Shown here: positions 52,550 through 60,472 of the stretch, in pieces
Numbering within the stretch: position 1 is the stretch's first letter
Layout of the letters: every line of letters begins with the position of its first letter
From: Streptomyces xanthophaeus
GTDB taxonomy: Bacteria; Actinomycetota; Actinomycetes; Streptomycetales; Streptomycetaceae
Assembly (NCBI RefSeq): GCF_030440515.1
Contig: NZ_CP076543.1
Span: 7,355,001 to 7,419,000 of the forward strand
Direction: 5' to 3'
Length of the DNA stretch: 64,000 bases
Notes under the pieces: generated by a model
What the model saw: the letters and a program-made list of their open reading frames with translations, nothing else
Databases searched by the model: none
Told to the model about the DNA's origin: nothing
Program-made: the position numbers and the translations under genes

Positions 52550-53230
52550 ATGTCCACCCCTCGCAAGAGCCCGCCCGCGGCGGATCGCAGAACGCTGATC
52601 GCCGACACCGCGATCGACCTCGTCGCCGCCGCCGGGCTCCGGGGCCTGACCCACCGCGCGGTCGACGGTGCGGCGGAGCTGCCGGCCGGGAGCACCTCGT
52701 ACTACTTCCGTACGAGGACGGCGCTGATCGGGGCCTGCTACCAGCGGCTGGCCGAGCTGGACCTGGGCGATGTCGGTGACCTCGGTGACCTCGCCGGCCT
52801 GGGCGACCTCGGCGGCCTCGACGGTGTCGGCGGCGCTCCCGTGTCCGAGGGGCCGCCCGCGCCCCCGATGGCGGCCCGGGAGACGGCCGCGGCCGCGCTG
52901 GCCGGGCTGCTGCACCGCTGGCTGACGGTGGGCCGCGCGCGCCAGCTGGCCCGCTTCGAGCTCAGCCTCGAAGCGGCCCGCAATCCCGAACTGGAGGCGG
53001 ATTTCCACCGGGCGGGTCTGGGGGCCCGGGCCCGCGCCTCGGGCATCCTCGGCGCCCTCGGCGCGCAGCGTCCCGAGGAGGCCGCGGAACTGCTGGTCGC
53101 CTGGACGGACGGGCTCCTCTACGACCGGCTGGCCGGTGCCCTCGCCCGCTCCCGCCCGGCCCCCGACCTCGCCGAACTGACCTCCGTCACCCGGCGGATG
53201 CTCGACGCGGTCCTCGCCCACCCGGCCTGA
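52550..53230 (+). CDS. TetR-family regulator with Gly-Asp-Leu insert
   Basis: 226 residues. The TetR HTH is RRTLIADTAIDLVAAAGLRGLTHRAVDGAAELPAGSTSYYFRTRTALI. The ligand domain is normal in length overall but carries a low-complexity GD(L/V)-repeat loop (about residues 65-90) from a slippage-prone GGTGACCTCGG array. Divergent from the monooxygenase with twin operators, so it is the likely repressor of both. Confidence 0.9.
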   Translation: MSTPRKSPPAADRRTLIADTAIDLVAAAGLRGLTHRAVDGAAELPAGSTSYYFRTRTALIGACYQRLAELDLGDVGDLGDLAGLGDLGGLDGVGGAPVSEGPPAPPMAARETAAAALAGLLHRWLTVGRARQLARFELSLEAARNPELEADFHRAGLGARARASGILGALGAQRPEEAAELLVAWTDGLLYDRLAGALARSRPAPDLAELTSVTRRMLDAVLAHPA

Positions 53231-53286
53231 CCGAAGGGTGCTGGGGGCCTTCGGGCCGTCGCGCCGCGCCGCCGTACGAAGCCGTG

Positions 53287-53324
53287 GTGGGCACCTGCGC
53301 AGTGGGGGAGGGGCAGGTGCCCAC
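53287..53324 (+). terminator. Hairpin terminator after tetR
   Basis: Perfect 12-bp inverted repeat (53287-53298 and 53313-53324) with a 14-nt loop, 56 bp downstream of tetR. Confidence 0.7.
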
Positions 53325-53826
53325 GGGGGCGGCCGCGGGCCGCTCGCCGGTTCGGCCGCCGCTTTTCAGCGTAGAACGTTCCGGGCCGGGAGGGCATGGC
53401 GAGCCCGGCGCCGGGGTCCTGCCGGGGTGTGACCGGGCTCCGGCCGGGGTCCGGCCGGGGTCCGACGGGCGTCCGGCCGAAGCCGGGTCCGGGGTCGGGA
53501 ACCTCCCGGGGTGGTTGACCGTTCATCTATGCGTGGGTGCGGTGAAGGGGCTGATGTCCCCCGCCCCTCCCGATACGCCCCGGCCGGCCTCCCCCCGGCC
53601 TGCCGGGGCCCGCCCCGATCGGCCTCCCCCCCCGGCCGGTCGGGGCCCACGTCCCCCGACCGGCGCAAGGCGGGCGGCGTCCCGAAGTCCGCGCCGACAG
53701 GCCGGGACGTAAGCCCGCGACCTGCCAGTTCGCGGCCCGGTCGGGGACCGGGCCGGACGCCCGGCACCGTCCGCGCCGGACGGGACGGGAGGTCGCCGCA
53801 CCGCGCCCGGGCTACGTTCCGATGGC
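53325..53826. other. Low-complexity gap without a gene
   Basis: 500 bp between tetR and the lipoprotein hydrolase. It includes C/G-rich direct repeats near 53435-53475 (CCGGCCGGGGT-type units) and no credible ORF on either strand. A promoter for the hydrolase must lie at the right end, but no clear -10/-35 pair was seen. Confidence 0.5.
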
Positions 53827-55233
53827 ATGAACCGCATATCCGGTGACCGGCACCCCGGCCCCACCCGTCGTGCCCTGCTCACCGCCGGGGCGGGTGCCGC
53901 CCTCGTGGCGGGCTGTACCCGCGGCGGCGCCCCCGGCGCTCCGGCGGCGGCGACCAGCAGCGGCTCCGCCCCACCCACCGCTGCAGCGGGCGGCCTCACC
54001 CCGGGCGCCATGACCCTGTTCAAGGACCCGGCATACAACTTCAACGGACTCCTCGCGCTCGGTGCCTCGGGCGCCGGCGCCGCCGAGGTCGGCGAGGTCC
54101 TCACGGCGGTGAACGCGATCAACGGCGCCGGCGTGACCGCGCAGACGTACGTGCGGACCTTCCGCGCACTCGGCGACCAGCTCCTGGAGGCACCCCCGGG
54201 TGCCCCGGCCGACGCCCGGACCAAGCGGTTCCGGGCCCTGCGCGCCGCCCAGTACTACGGTCAGGCGCTGTTCTTCGTCCTCGGCTCGGACGACCCCGGC
54301 AGCGAGGAACAGCTGTACAAGGCGGGGCGCGGGGCCTGGGACACCTTCTGCGGCCTGTGCGAGCCCGCCCCGGTGAAGGCGAACGTGCCCTACGGTGCCA
54401 CGCCGCTGCCGGTGTGGTTCTTCCGCCCCGACACCTCCGGCACCCTGCGCCCCACGGTGATCCTGACCAACGGCAGCGACGGCCAGAACGTGGACATGTG
54501 GACCTACGGGGTCCCCGCCGCGCTGGACCGGGGCTGGAACGCGCTCGTCTACGACGGGCCGGGCCAGGGGCAGCTGCTCTTCGTGGACCAGGTGGTCTTC
54601 ACGCCCACCTGGGAGAAGGTCGTCACGCCCCTCGTCGACTGGCTGTCGGCCCGCTCCGACGTGGACCCGGACAAGATCGCCCTGACCGGTCTGAGCATGG
54701 CGGGGGACCTCGCCCCGAGGGCGGCGGCCTTCGAGACCCGGATCGCCGCGCTGGTGGCCATGCCGGGCTGCGTGGAGCCGTGGCTGGGGTTCCCGCCCGA
54801 GATCCGGAAGATCCTCACCCCCGACAAGCAGGAGACGAACGACATCTGGAACAAGGAGGTCGTCCCCGAACTGCCTCCGGACGCCGCCGACGTGATGAAG
54901 AAGCGCTTCGAGCCGTTCTCCGTCCCCGCCATGCTCGAAGCCCGTCAGGGAAAGCTGTTCACCGACTTCTACACCCCCGCCACCCGGATCCAGGCGTTGA
55001 CCATCACCGATGTCGTCGGCCGGATCAAGGCACCCACCCTGGTGCTGGACTACGAGGGCGAGCAGTTCTACCCCGGCCAGCCGCGCCGCATGTACGACGC
55101 GCTCACCTCGCCCAAGGACTACCTGAAACTGACGGCGGCCCAGGGCGCACAGCTGCACTGTTCCCCCATGGCCCCGCAGCTGCACTGCGAGGTCGTCTTC
55201 GACTGGCTCCAGAAGACGCTCCTGGACCGCTGA
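53827..55233 (+). CDS. Tat-type lipoprotein alpha/beta hydrolase
   Basis: 468 residues. The start TRRALLTAGAGAALVAGCT combines a twin Arg and a lipobox. The hydrolase core has LTNGSDGQNVDMW, the nucleophile region DKIALTGLSMAGDLAPRAAAFE, an acid (YEGEQFYP) and a His (QLHCEV). The usual G-x-S-x-G elbow is G-L-S-M-A here. The layout fits the FrsA/dihydropseudooxynicotine-hydrolase group. Substrate unknown. Confidence 0.85.
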   Translation: MNRISGDRHPGPTRRALLTAGAGAALVAGCTRGGAPGAPAAATSSGSAPPTAAAGGLTPGAMTLFKDPAYNFNGLLALGASGAGAAEVGEVLTAVNAINGAGVTAQTYVRTFRALGDQLLEAPPGAPADARTKRFRALRAAQYYGQALFFVLGSDDPGSEEQLYKAGRGAWDTFCGLCEPAPVKANVPYGATPLPVWFFRPDTSGTLRPTVILTNGSDGQNVDMWTYGVPAALDRGWNALVYDGPGQGQLLFVDQVVFTPTWEKVVTPLVDWLSARSDVDPDKIALTGLSMAGDLAPRAAAFETRIAALVAMPGCVEPWLGFPPEIRKILTPDKQETNDIWNKEVVPELPPDAADVMKKRFEPFSVPAMLEARQGKLFTDFYTPATRIQALTITDVVGRIKAPTLVLDYEGEQFYPGQPRRMYDALTSPKDYLKLTAAQGAQLHCSPMAPQLHCEVVFDWLQKTLLDR

Positions 55234-55249
55234 CGGAGGACCCGCGGTC

Positions 55250-56065
55250 TCACACGCGGTAGAACGCGGCGGCGTTGTCGTGGAACACGGCGGCGGCGTG
55301 CGGCCCGGCCGCTTCCGCCAGCAGGTCGAGATCGGCGTCGGCGAAGGGACGCCGCGCCCGGGTCGAGGGGAGGTCCGATCCCGCCATCAGGGCGGTCGGG
55401 TCGACGCCGAGCACGGCGCGGACGGTCTCGCGCACATCGAGCTCGACCCGGCCGAACCCCGTGGCCTTGACCTTCACCCCGCGCTCGACCAGCGCCAGCA
55501 GGTGGGGAAGTCCGTCGCGATGCAGGTCCAGGTGGTCGATGCCGACCGCGGGGAGGGCGGCCAGCGTTTCGGCGACGGCAGGCAGGTCGCGGGCGTCGAC
55601 ATACAGCTCGGTGTGCAGGCCGGCCACCGCGAAGACCCGTCGGGCGAGCCGGTCGAGGTGCGTGAGGCCTGCCGATCCGCCGCGCCGGAGGTTGAACCGC
55701 ACACCGCGCACGCGTCGTTCGGCGAGCTCGGCGATCCGCCGGTCCGGGAGGTCGTGCGGGATCTGGGTGACCCCGACATAGCCGGGGCCCAACCGGTCGA
55801 GGGCGTCGAGCAGAAACCCCTGGTCGAAGCGCTGGAACGAGCCGGACACCACCGCCCCGCCCACCAGTCCCAGGCCCTGGGTGCGGGCGCGGTACTGCTC
55901 GACCGTGAACTCCCCGGGCAGGAAGCCGTCGTTCTCGAACAGCGGGAAGCGCGGATCGACGATGTGGAAATGGGCGTCGAAGAAGGGCTGTCGGGGCACC
56001 GGGCTGCTCCTGTCGGTCGCGTCGCTCGTGTCTCGCGCGTCGGTCGTACCGGACCGATACTCCAC
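55250..56065 (-). CDS. Amidohydrolase-2 family hydrolase
   Basis: 271 residues. DAHFHIVDPRFP is the N-terminal metal motif, VRGVRFNLRRGG the strand-2 lysine/Arg region, HTELYVDA, GIDHLDLHRDG and MAGSDLPSTRA the C-terminal Asp. The family includes lactone hydrolases such as LigI and decarboxylases. It is convergent with the lipoprotein hydrolase, 16 bp apart. ATG 56065. Confidence 0.9.
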   Translation of the reverse strand: MEYRSGTTDARDTSDATDRSSPVPRQPFFDAHFHIVDPRFPLFENDGFLPGEFTVEQYRARTQGLGLVGGAVVSGSFQRFDQGFLLDALDRLGPGYVGVTQIPHDLPDRRIAELAERRVRGVRFNLRRGGSAGLTHLDRLARRVFAVAGLHTELYVDARDLPAVAETLAALPAVGIDHLDLHRDGLPHLLALVERGVKVKATGFGRVELDVRETVRAVLGVDPTALMAGSDLPSTRARRPFADADLDLLAEAAGPHAAAVFHDNAAAFYRV

Positions 56066-56214
56066 CCGCGGAGCGCGGCCGTCGTGGATCGCGCGCGCCC
56101 CCGCGGTCCGGGCGGGCCGGAAACCCGTGGCCGGGGCCGTCCCGGCTCTGCATGATGGGGGCGTCGCCGCCCGGCGGCCTCGATCCCGATCACCTGATGC
56201 GGAGCAGCGGTGCC

Positions 56215-56730
56215 ATGGCGACCATCGCGGTGACGGGCCATGCGAACCTCACCGGGGCGAGCCTTCCCCTGGTCGCAGACGCTCTCGTCCCGCTGCTCTC
56301 CCGGTACCCGGCCGCGGAGCTCACCGGAATGTCCTGCCTGGCCGCCGGCGCGGACACGGTCTTCGCGGATGCCGTTCTCGCGCTGGGCGGGCGGCTGGTG
56401 GCCGTTCTCCCCTCGGCCGACTACCGTGCGCGCATGCCGGAGGGACCGCACGCCGTCGCGTTCGACCGCCTCCTGCGGGCAGCCGCCGAGGTGAAGGTCA
56501 TGCCGTACCGGAGGGCGGGTGCGCCCGCCTATGCCGCCGCCAACCGGCTGCTGCTCGGCCGGGCCGAGCTCCTGGTCGCGGTCTGGGACGGAGGGCCGGG
56601 CGGCAGGCAGGGCGGGACCGCCGACGCCGTGGCGACGGCCCGCGCGCAGGGGATGCCGGTGGAGGTCGTGTGGCCGGCGGGCGCCGCCCGGCAGCCCCTG
56701 ATCAGGCCCGGTCGGCAGGACACGGCCTAG
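56215..56730 (+). CDS. SLOG/DprA-like Rossmann nucleotide-binding protein
   Basis: 171 residues from ATG 56215; the frame is open to 56152. MATIAVTGHANLTG, AELTGMSCLAAGADTVFADAVLALGGRLVAVLPSADYRARMP and LLLGRAELLVAVWDGGPGGRQGGTADAVATA are typical SLOG (SMF/DprA-LOG) features, with a Gly-rich loop and a G-x-A-D turn. Members sense nucleotides, often in conflict systems or in stress signalling; no partner effector is next to it. Confidence 0.75.
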   Translation: MATIAVTGHANLTGASLPLVADALVPLLSRYPAAELTGMSCLAAGADTVFADAVLALGGRLVAVLPSADYRARMPEGPHAVAFDRLLRAAAEVKVMPYRRAGAPAYAAANRLLLGRAELLVAVWDGGPGGRQGGTADAVATARAQGMPVEVVWPAGAARQPLIRPGRQDTA

Positions 56731-56739
56731 GATTCGATC

Positions 56740-57114
56740 ATGATCGCTGAACTGCAGTGCGTAGTCCTGGACTGTCCCGACCCGCGGTCGCTCGCCGAGT
56801 TCTACCGGTCCCTGCTGGGCGGGAACGTCAACCAGCCGGACCGGCGCTGGTCGCTCGACGAGACCTGGGCGACGCTCCACACCCCGTCGGGTCCGGTCCT
56901 CGCCTTCCAGCAGGCCCTGGACCACGTGCCGCCGCGTTGGCCCGACCCCACCCGGCCGCAGCAGTTCCACCTGGACCTCGGCGTCCCGGACCTGGACCGG
57001 GCGCAGGAGGAAGTGCTGGCGGCCGGCGGGACGCTGCTCGACGGCTCGGACGGGCGCGGCTGGCGCGTGTACGCCGACCCGGCGGGGCATCCCTTCTGTC
57101 TCGTCCGGCACTGA
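56740..57114 (+). CDS. VOC/glyoxalase-fold protein
   Basis: 124 residues. MIAELQCVVLDCPDPRSLAEFYRSLLGG and FHLDLGVPDLDRAQEEVLAAGGTLLDG, ending PAGHPFCLVRH. This is a short actinobacterial VOC protein of the Glyoxalase_6 type with unknown activity. It begins 9 bp after the SLOG gene, so the two are probably co-transcribed. Confidence 0.9.
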   Translation: MIAELQCVVLDCPDPRSLAEFYRSLLGGNVNQPDRRWSLDETWATLHTPSGPVLAFQQALDHVPPRWPDPTRPQQFHLDLGVPDLDRAQEEVLAAGGTLLDGSDGRGWRVYADPAGHPFCLVRH

Positions 57115-57130
57115 GCGGGTCTCTTGCCGG

Positions 57131-59029
57131 TCAGTCCGCCGACCGGGTCCAGCCGATGGCCTCGATGCGGTCGGCGTCGGCGGGGCGGTCCTCCGCGAAG
57201 AGCAGGCGGCCCGGTTCCGCCACGCGGACCACGTCCACATAGGCCCCGCGTCCTACGTAGCGGCCGGTCGCGGTGTGGCGGAAGCGCAGCCGTACCTCCC
57301 GTCCCGCCCAGGTGGCCGTGAGGGGGGCTTCGAGACGGTGCCAGATGCGGCCCGACCAGCCGCTCACGGAGCCCCGCGGCCACTGCTCGGGTGCGCCGCC
57401 GGTGGACCGCAGCGTGCTGAAGGGCAGCGCCTCCCAGTGCTCCCCGTCGGCGGAGGCCTCCAGGTGCAGGGCGCCCTCGCCGGGCACGGTGTCCCACCAC
57501 ACGGCGCAGCGCAGCCGGGCGGCGGCCGTGGCCGGGCGGAGCGGCGGCAGGGTGAGGGTGCCCGAGGCGCCCGCCTGGATGCCGGAGAACCAGGCCGCAC
57601 CGCCGTGCCGGGTGCGGACCGGGACGGCGCGTGCGAAGCGGTTGCCGACCGCGACCCGTGGCGCGCTGCCGGCCCGCCAGGTCCGCACGGGGTGGACGGA
57701 GTTGCCGAGCAGGATCAGGAACGAGTCGGTGGAGGGGTCGAGGACCAGGGAGGTGCCGGTGAAGCCGGTGTGCCCGGCGGAGTGCGGGGTGGCCATCGCG
57801 CCCATGTACCAGTGCTGGTAGAGCTCGAAGCCGAGACCGTGGTCGTCCCCGGGGAAGGCCGTGTTGTAGTCGGTGAAGAGCAGCTCGACGGAGGCGGGGC
57901 GCAGGATGCGCCTGCCCGCGTAGACCCCGCCGTCGAGGAGGGCGCGGGCGAGGACGGCCAGATCCCAGGCGGTGCCGAAGACCCCTGCGTGGCCCGCGAC
58001 GCCGCCGAGCGCGTAGGCGTTCTCGTCGTGGACCTCGCCCCACACCAGCCCGCGGTCCAGGCCGGACCAGGGCGGGCGCTGCACCTCGGTGGCGGCGGTG
58101 GCCCGGCGCCAGGAGAGCGGTGGGTTGTAACGAGTGCGGTGCATCCCGAGCGGAGCGGTGATCTCGTCGCGGAGCAGGACGTCCAGAGTGCGACCGGTGA
58201 TCCGTTCCAGCAGCAGCTGCAGTGTGATGAGGTTGAGGTCGGAATACCGGTAGACGGTCCCGGGGGTCTCCTGGGGCCGCACCGACCACAGCAGCCTCAG
58301 CCGCCCCTCCCGCGTGGCCTCCTGGTAGAAGGGCGCCCAGGAGCGCAACCCCGAGGTGTGCGTGAGCAGCTGACGGACCGTGACGATCTCCTTGCCGCCG
58401 CCGGTGAACTCCGGCAGGTACCGGCACACCGGAGCCTCCAGTTCCAGGCGCCCGCGTTCCATTTGCTGCACCGCCAGGACGGAGGTGAACAGTTTGGTCA
58501 GCGAAGCCAGGTCGAAGACGGTGTCCTCGGCCATCGCGATCCGTTCGGCCGCCGGGAACTCCCGGACCCGGTCGGTCCGCCCGTCATAGTCCGCGTACCG
58601 CACCGCGTATCCCATGGCGCGGTGCAGGGCGATGGTGCGGCCCCGGCCGGCGAGGACCACCGCCCCCGCGTAGTAGGGGTGTTCGGGGGCGGGACCCAGG
58701 AAGCGCCGGGCCTCGTCCGCCACCCCCTCCAGGTGCTTCTCCAGCAATCCGGCCTGGCGGGCGGACCCGTACCGCAGCCGCAGGCCCTGGAGCGCACGCC
58801 GCTCGGCCGGGCCGCCGGCGGCGCCCGCGGAGCCTGCGGAGCCGGGGAGTGCGGCGTGCAGGACGAGCACCCCGCCCAGCGCGAGCAGCCGCGCCCCGAG
58901 CCGCCGCCGCGTCAACGGGCCACCGGCTGCTCCGGGCGGGCCTCCTGACTTCCCGGGCCCGCCCGTCGCGGCCTGTGGGGGCCGCGCATCTGCGCCCGCC
59001 ACGCCGAAAGCCCCCGTGCGTACTGTCAT
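57131..59029 (-). CDS. Exported class C beta-lactamase-like serine hydrolase
   Basis: 632 residues. A Tat-like start TRRRLGARLLALGGVLVL, then the beta-lactamase/DD-peptidase domain: SLTK (S-x-x-K nucleophile), YSD (Y-x-N-type motif), and HTGFTGTS (KTG-equivalent). The C-terminal 170 residues form a jelly-roll module (WDTVPGEGALHLEASADGEHWEAL, YVGRGAYVDVVRVAE) resembling immune-inhibitor-type MAM domains. Substrate may be a peptide or ester; antibiotic resistance is not implied. Confidence 0.9.
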   Translation of the reverse strand: MTVRTGAFGVAGADARPPQAATGGPGKSGGPPGAAGGPLTRRRLGARLLALGGVLVLHAALPGSAGSAGAAGGPAERRALQGLRLRYGSARQAGLLEKHLEGVADEARRFLGPAPEHPYYAGAVVLAGRGRTIALHRAMGYAVRYADYDGRTDRVREFPAAERIAMAEDTVFDLASLTKLFTSVLAVQQMERGRLELEAPVCRYLPEFTGGGKEIVTVRQLLTHTSGLRSWAPFYQEATREGRLRLLWSVRPQETPGTVYRYSDLNLITLQLLLERITGRTLDVLLRDEITAPLGMHRTRYNPPLSWRRATAATEVQRPPWSGLDRGLVWGEVHDENAYALGGVAGHAGVFGTAWDLAVLARALLDGGVYAGRRILRPASVELLFTDYNTAFPGDDHGLGFELYQHWYMGAMATPHSAGHTGFTGTSLVLDPSTDSFLILLGNSVHPVRTWRAGSAPRVAVGNRFARAVPVRTRHGGAAWFSGIQAGASGTLTLPPLRPATAAARLRCAVWWDTVPGEGALHLEASADGEHWEALPFSTLRSTGGAPEQWPRGSVSGWSGRIWHRLEAPLTATWAGREVRLRFRHTATGRYVGRGAYVDVVRVAEPGRLLFAEDRPADADRIEAIGWTRSAD

Positions 59030-59291
59030 GTCCGCCCTCCTGTCCGCCGTCCACCTGCGGCGCCGTCTCCCAGGGCTCCGCCGCCCCGGACCCCGCGCCT
59101 CGAACTCCCCCGGCTACCGCTGGGAGGTGTCTCCCGGCGGGGCTGGGACGGACCCGGCCTGCCGGGCGCGCGCCGCCGGCGAACCGGCGCCGGGTCTCCC
59201 GGGTCCGTCGAGCGCGCCGCGGGCGATCCGCACGCTAACGGGTATCTGCCCGCCCACCGGGCACCCTCCGCACCGACCGGCCCGTAAAGAA

Positions 59292-59308
59292 TCTGACACT
59301 GCATCAGA
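59292..59308. promoter_or_regulatory. Candidate operator before the NMO/acyl-CoA ligase operon
   Basis: TCTGACACTGCATCAGA has perfect TCTGA/TCAGA arms 7 bp apart, 43 bp upstream of the first gene. A TetR-type acyl-CoA-responsive regulator is plausible but no such gene adjoins. Confidence 0.4.
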
Positions 59309-59351
59309 AAAACTCTTCCCTCGGCCGCCGGGCTGCGGCATCCTGCCGCCC

Positions 59352-60467
59352 ATGGAGACGGAGCTGAGCAAGAAACTGGGAGTCGAGCACGCCATCTTCG
59401 GCTTCACGCCCTTCCCGGCGGTCGCCGCTGCCATCACCCGGGCGGGCGGTTTCGGGGTACTCGGCGCGGTCCGCTACACGGCCCCCGACGACCTGAAACG
59501 CGACCTCGACTGGATGCAGGCGCACACCGACGGCAAGCCCTACGGCCTCGACGTCGTCATGCCCGCCAAGAAGGCCGTCGACGGCATCAGCGAGGCCGAC
59601 ATCGAGGCGATGATCCCGGCCGCGCACCGCGCCTTCGTCCGCGACACCCTCGCCAAGCACCACGTGCCCGAGCTCGCCGAGGGCGAGGCCTCCGGCTGGC
59701 GGATCACCGGCTGGATGGAGCAGGTCGCCCGGAGCCAGCTCGACGTCGCCTTCGACTACCCCATCAAACTCCTGGCGAACGCCCTCGGTTCCCCGCCCGC
59801 CGACGTCATCGCGCGCGCCCACGACCACGGCGTCCTCGTCGCCGCCCTCGCCGGCAGCGCCAAGCACGCCCGCCGCCACGCCGAAGCCGGCATCGACATC
59901 GTCGTCGCCCAGGGCTACGAGGCCGGCGGCCACACCGGCGACATCGCCACCATGGTCCTGGTCCCCGAGATCGTCGAGGCCGTCGCCCCCCTCCCGGTCC
60001 TCGCCGCCGGCGGCATCGGCAGCGGCGAGCAGATCGCCGCCGGCCTCGCCCTCGGCGCCCAGGGCGCCTGGCTCGGCTCGCTCTGGCTCACCACCAGCGA
60101 GGCCGACCTCCACTCGCGCGCCCTCACCGCGAAACTGCTCGCCGCCGGCTCCGGCGACACCGTCCGCTCCCGGGCCCTCACCGGCAAACCCGCCCGCCAG
60201 CTGCGCACCGAATGGACCGACGCCTGGGACGACCCGGCGGGCCCCGGCGCCCTCCCCATGCCGCTCCAGGGCCTGCTCGTCGCCGAAGCCGTCTCCCGGA
60301 TCCAGAAGTACGAGATCCAGCCGTTGCTCGGCACCCCCGTCGGCCAGATCGTCGGCCGGATGACCGAGGAGCGCAGCGTCCAGGCCGTCTTCGACGACCT
60401 CACCAGCGGCTTCGAGCGGGCGATCGACCGCATCAACCGCATCGCCGGCCGAGTCCGAGAGGCGTGA
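59352..60467 (+). CDS. Nitronate monooxygenase-family FMN enzyme
   Basis: 371 residues of the NMO/2-nitropropane dioxygenase TIM-barrel family. Start FGFTPFPAVAAAITRAGGFGVLGAV is the FMN site; GSAKHARRHAEAGIDIVVAQGYEAGGHTGDIATMVLVPEIV holds the catalytic His; LPVLAAGGIGSGEQIAAGLALGAQGAWLGS binds phosphate. Some NMO-type enzymes act on acyl-CoA or steroid intermediates (IpdC). Coupling to an acyl-CoA ligase makes an acyl-CoA role more likely than nitroalkane detoxification. Confidence 0.88.
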   Translation: METELSKKLGVEHAIFGFTPFPAVAAAITRAGGFGVLGAVRYTAPDDLKRDLDWMQAHTDGKPYGLDVVMPAKKAVDGISEADIEAMIPAAHRAFVRDTLAKHHVPELAEGEASGWRITGWMEQVARSQLDVAFDYPIKLLANALGSPPADVIARAHDHGVLVAALAGSAKHARRHAEAGIDIVVAQGYEAGGHTGDIATMVLVPEIVEAVAPLPVLAAGGIGSGEQIAAGLALGAQGAWLGSLWLTTSEADLHSRALTAKLLAAGSGDTVRSRALTGKPARQLRTEWTDAWDDPAGPGALPMPLQGLLVAEAVSRIQKYEIQPLLGTPVGQIVGRMTEERSVQAVFDDLTSGFERAIDRINRIAGRVREA

Positions 60468-60472
60468 GTGAC

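Noticed and set aside
53435..53475. C/G-rich direct repeats as a CRISPR-like array
   Set aside because: Units are short, irregular and without spacers; ordinary low-complexity DNA.
57131..59029. Serine hydrolase as a beta-lactam resistance gene
   Set aside because: The S-x-x-K fold is shared by many esterases and peptidases, and the C-terminal jelly-roll is not found in resistance beta-lactamases.
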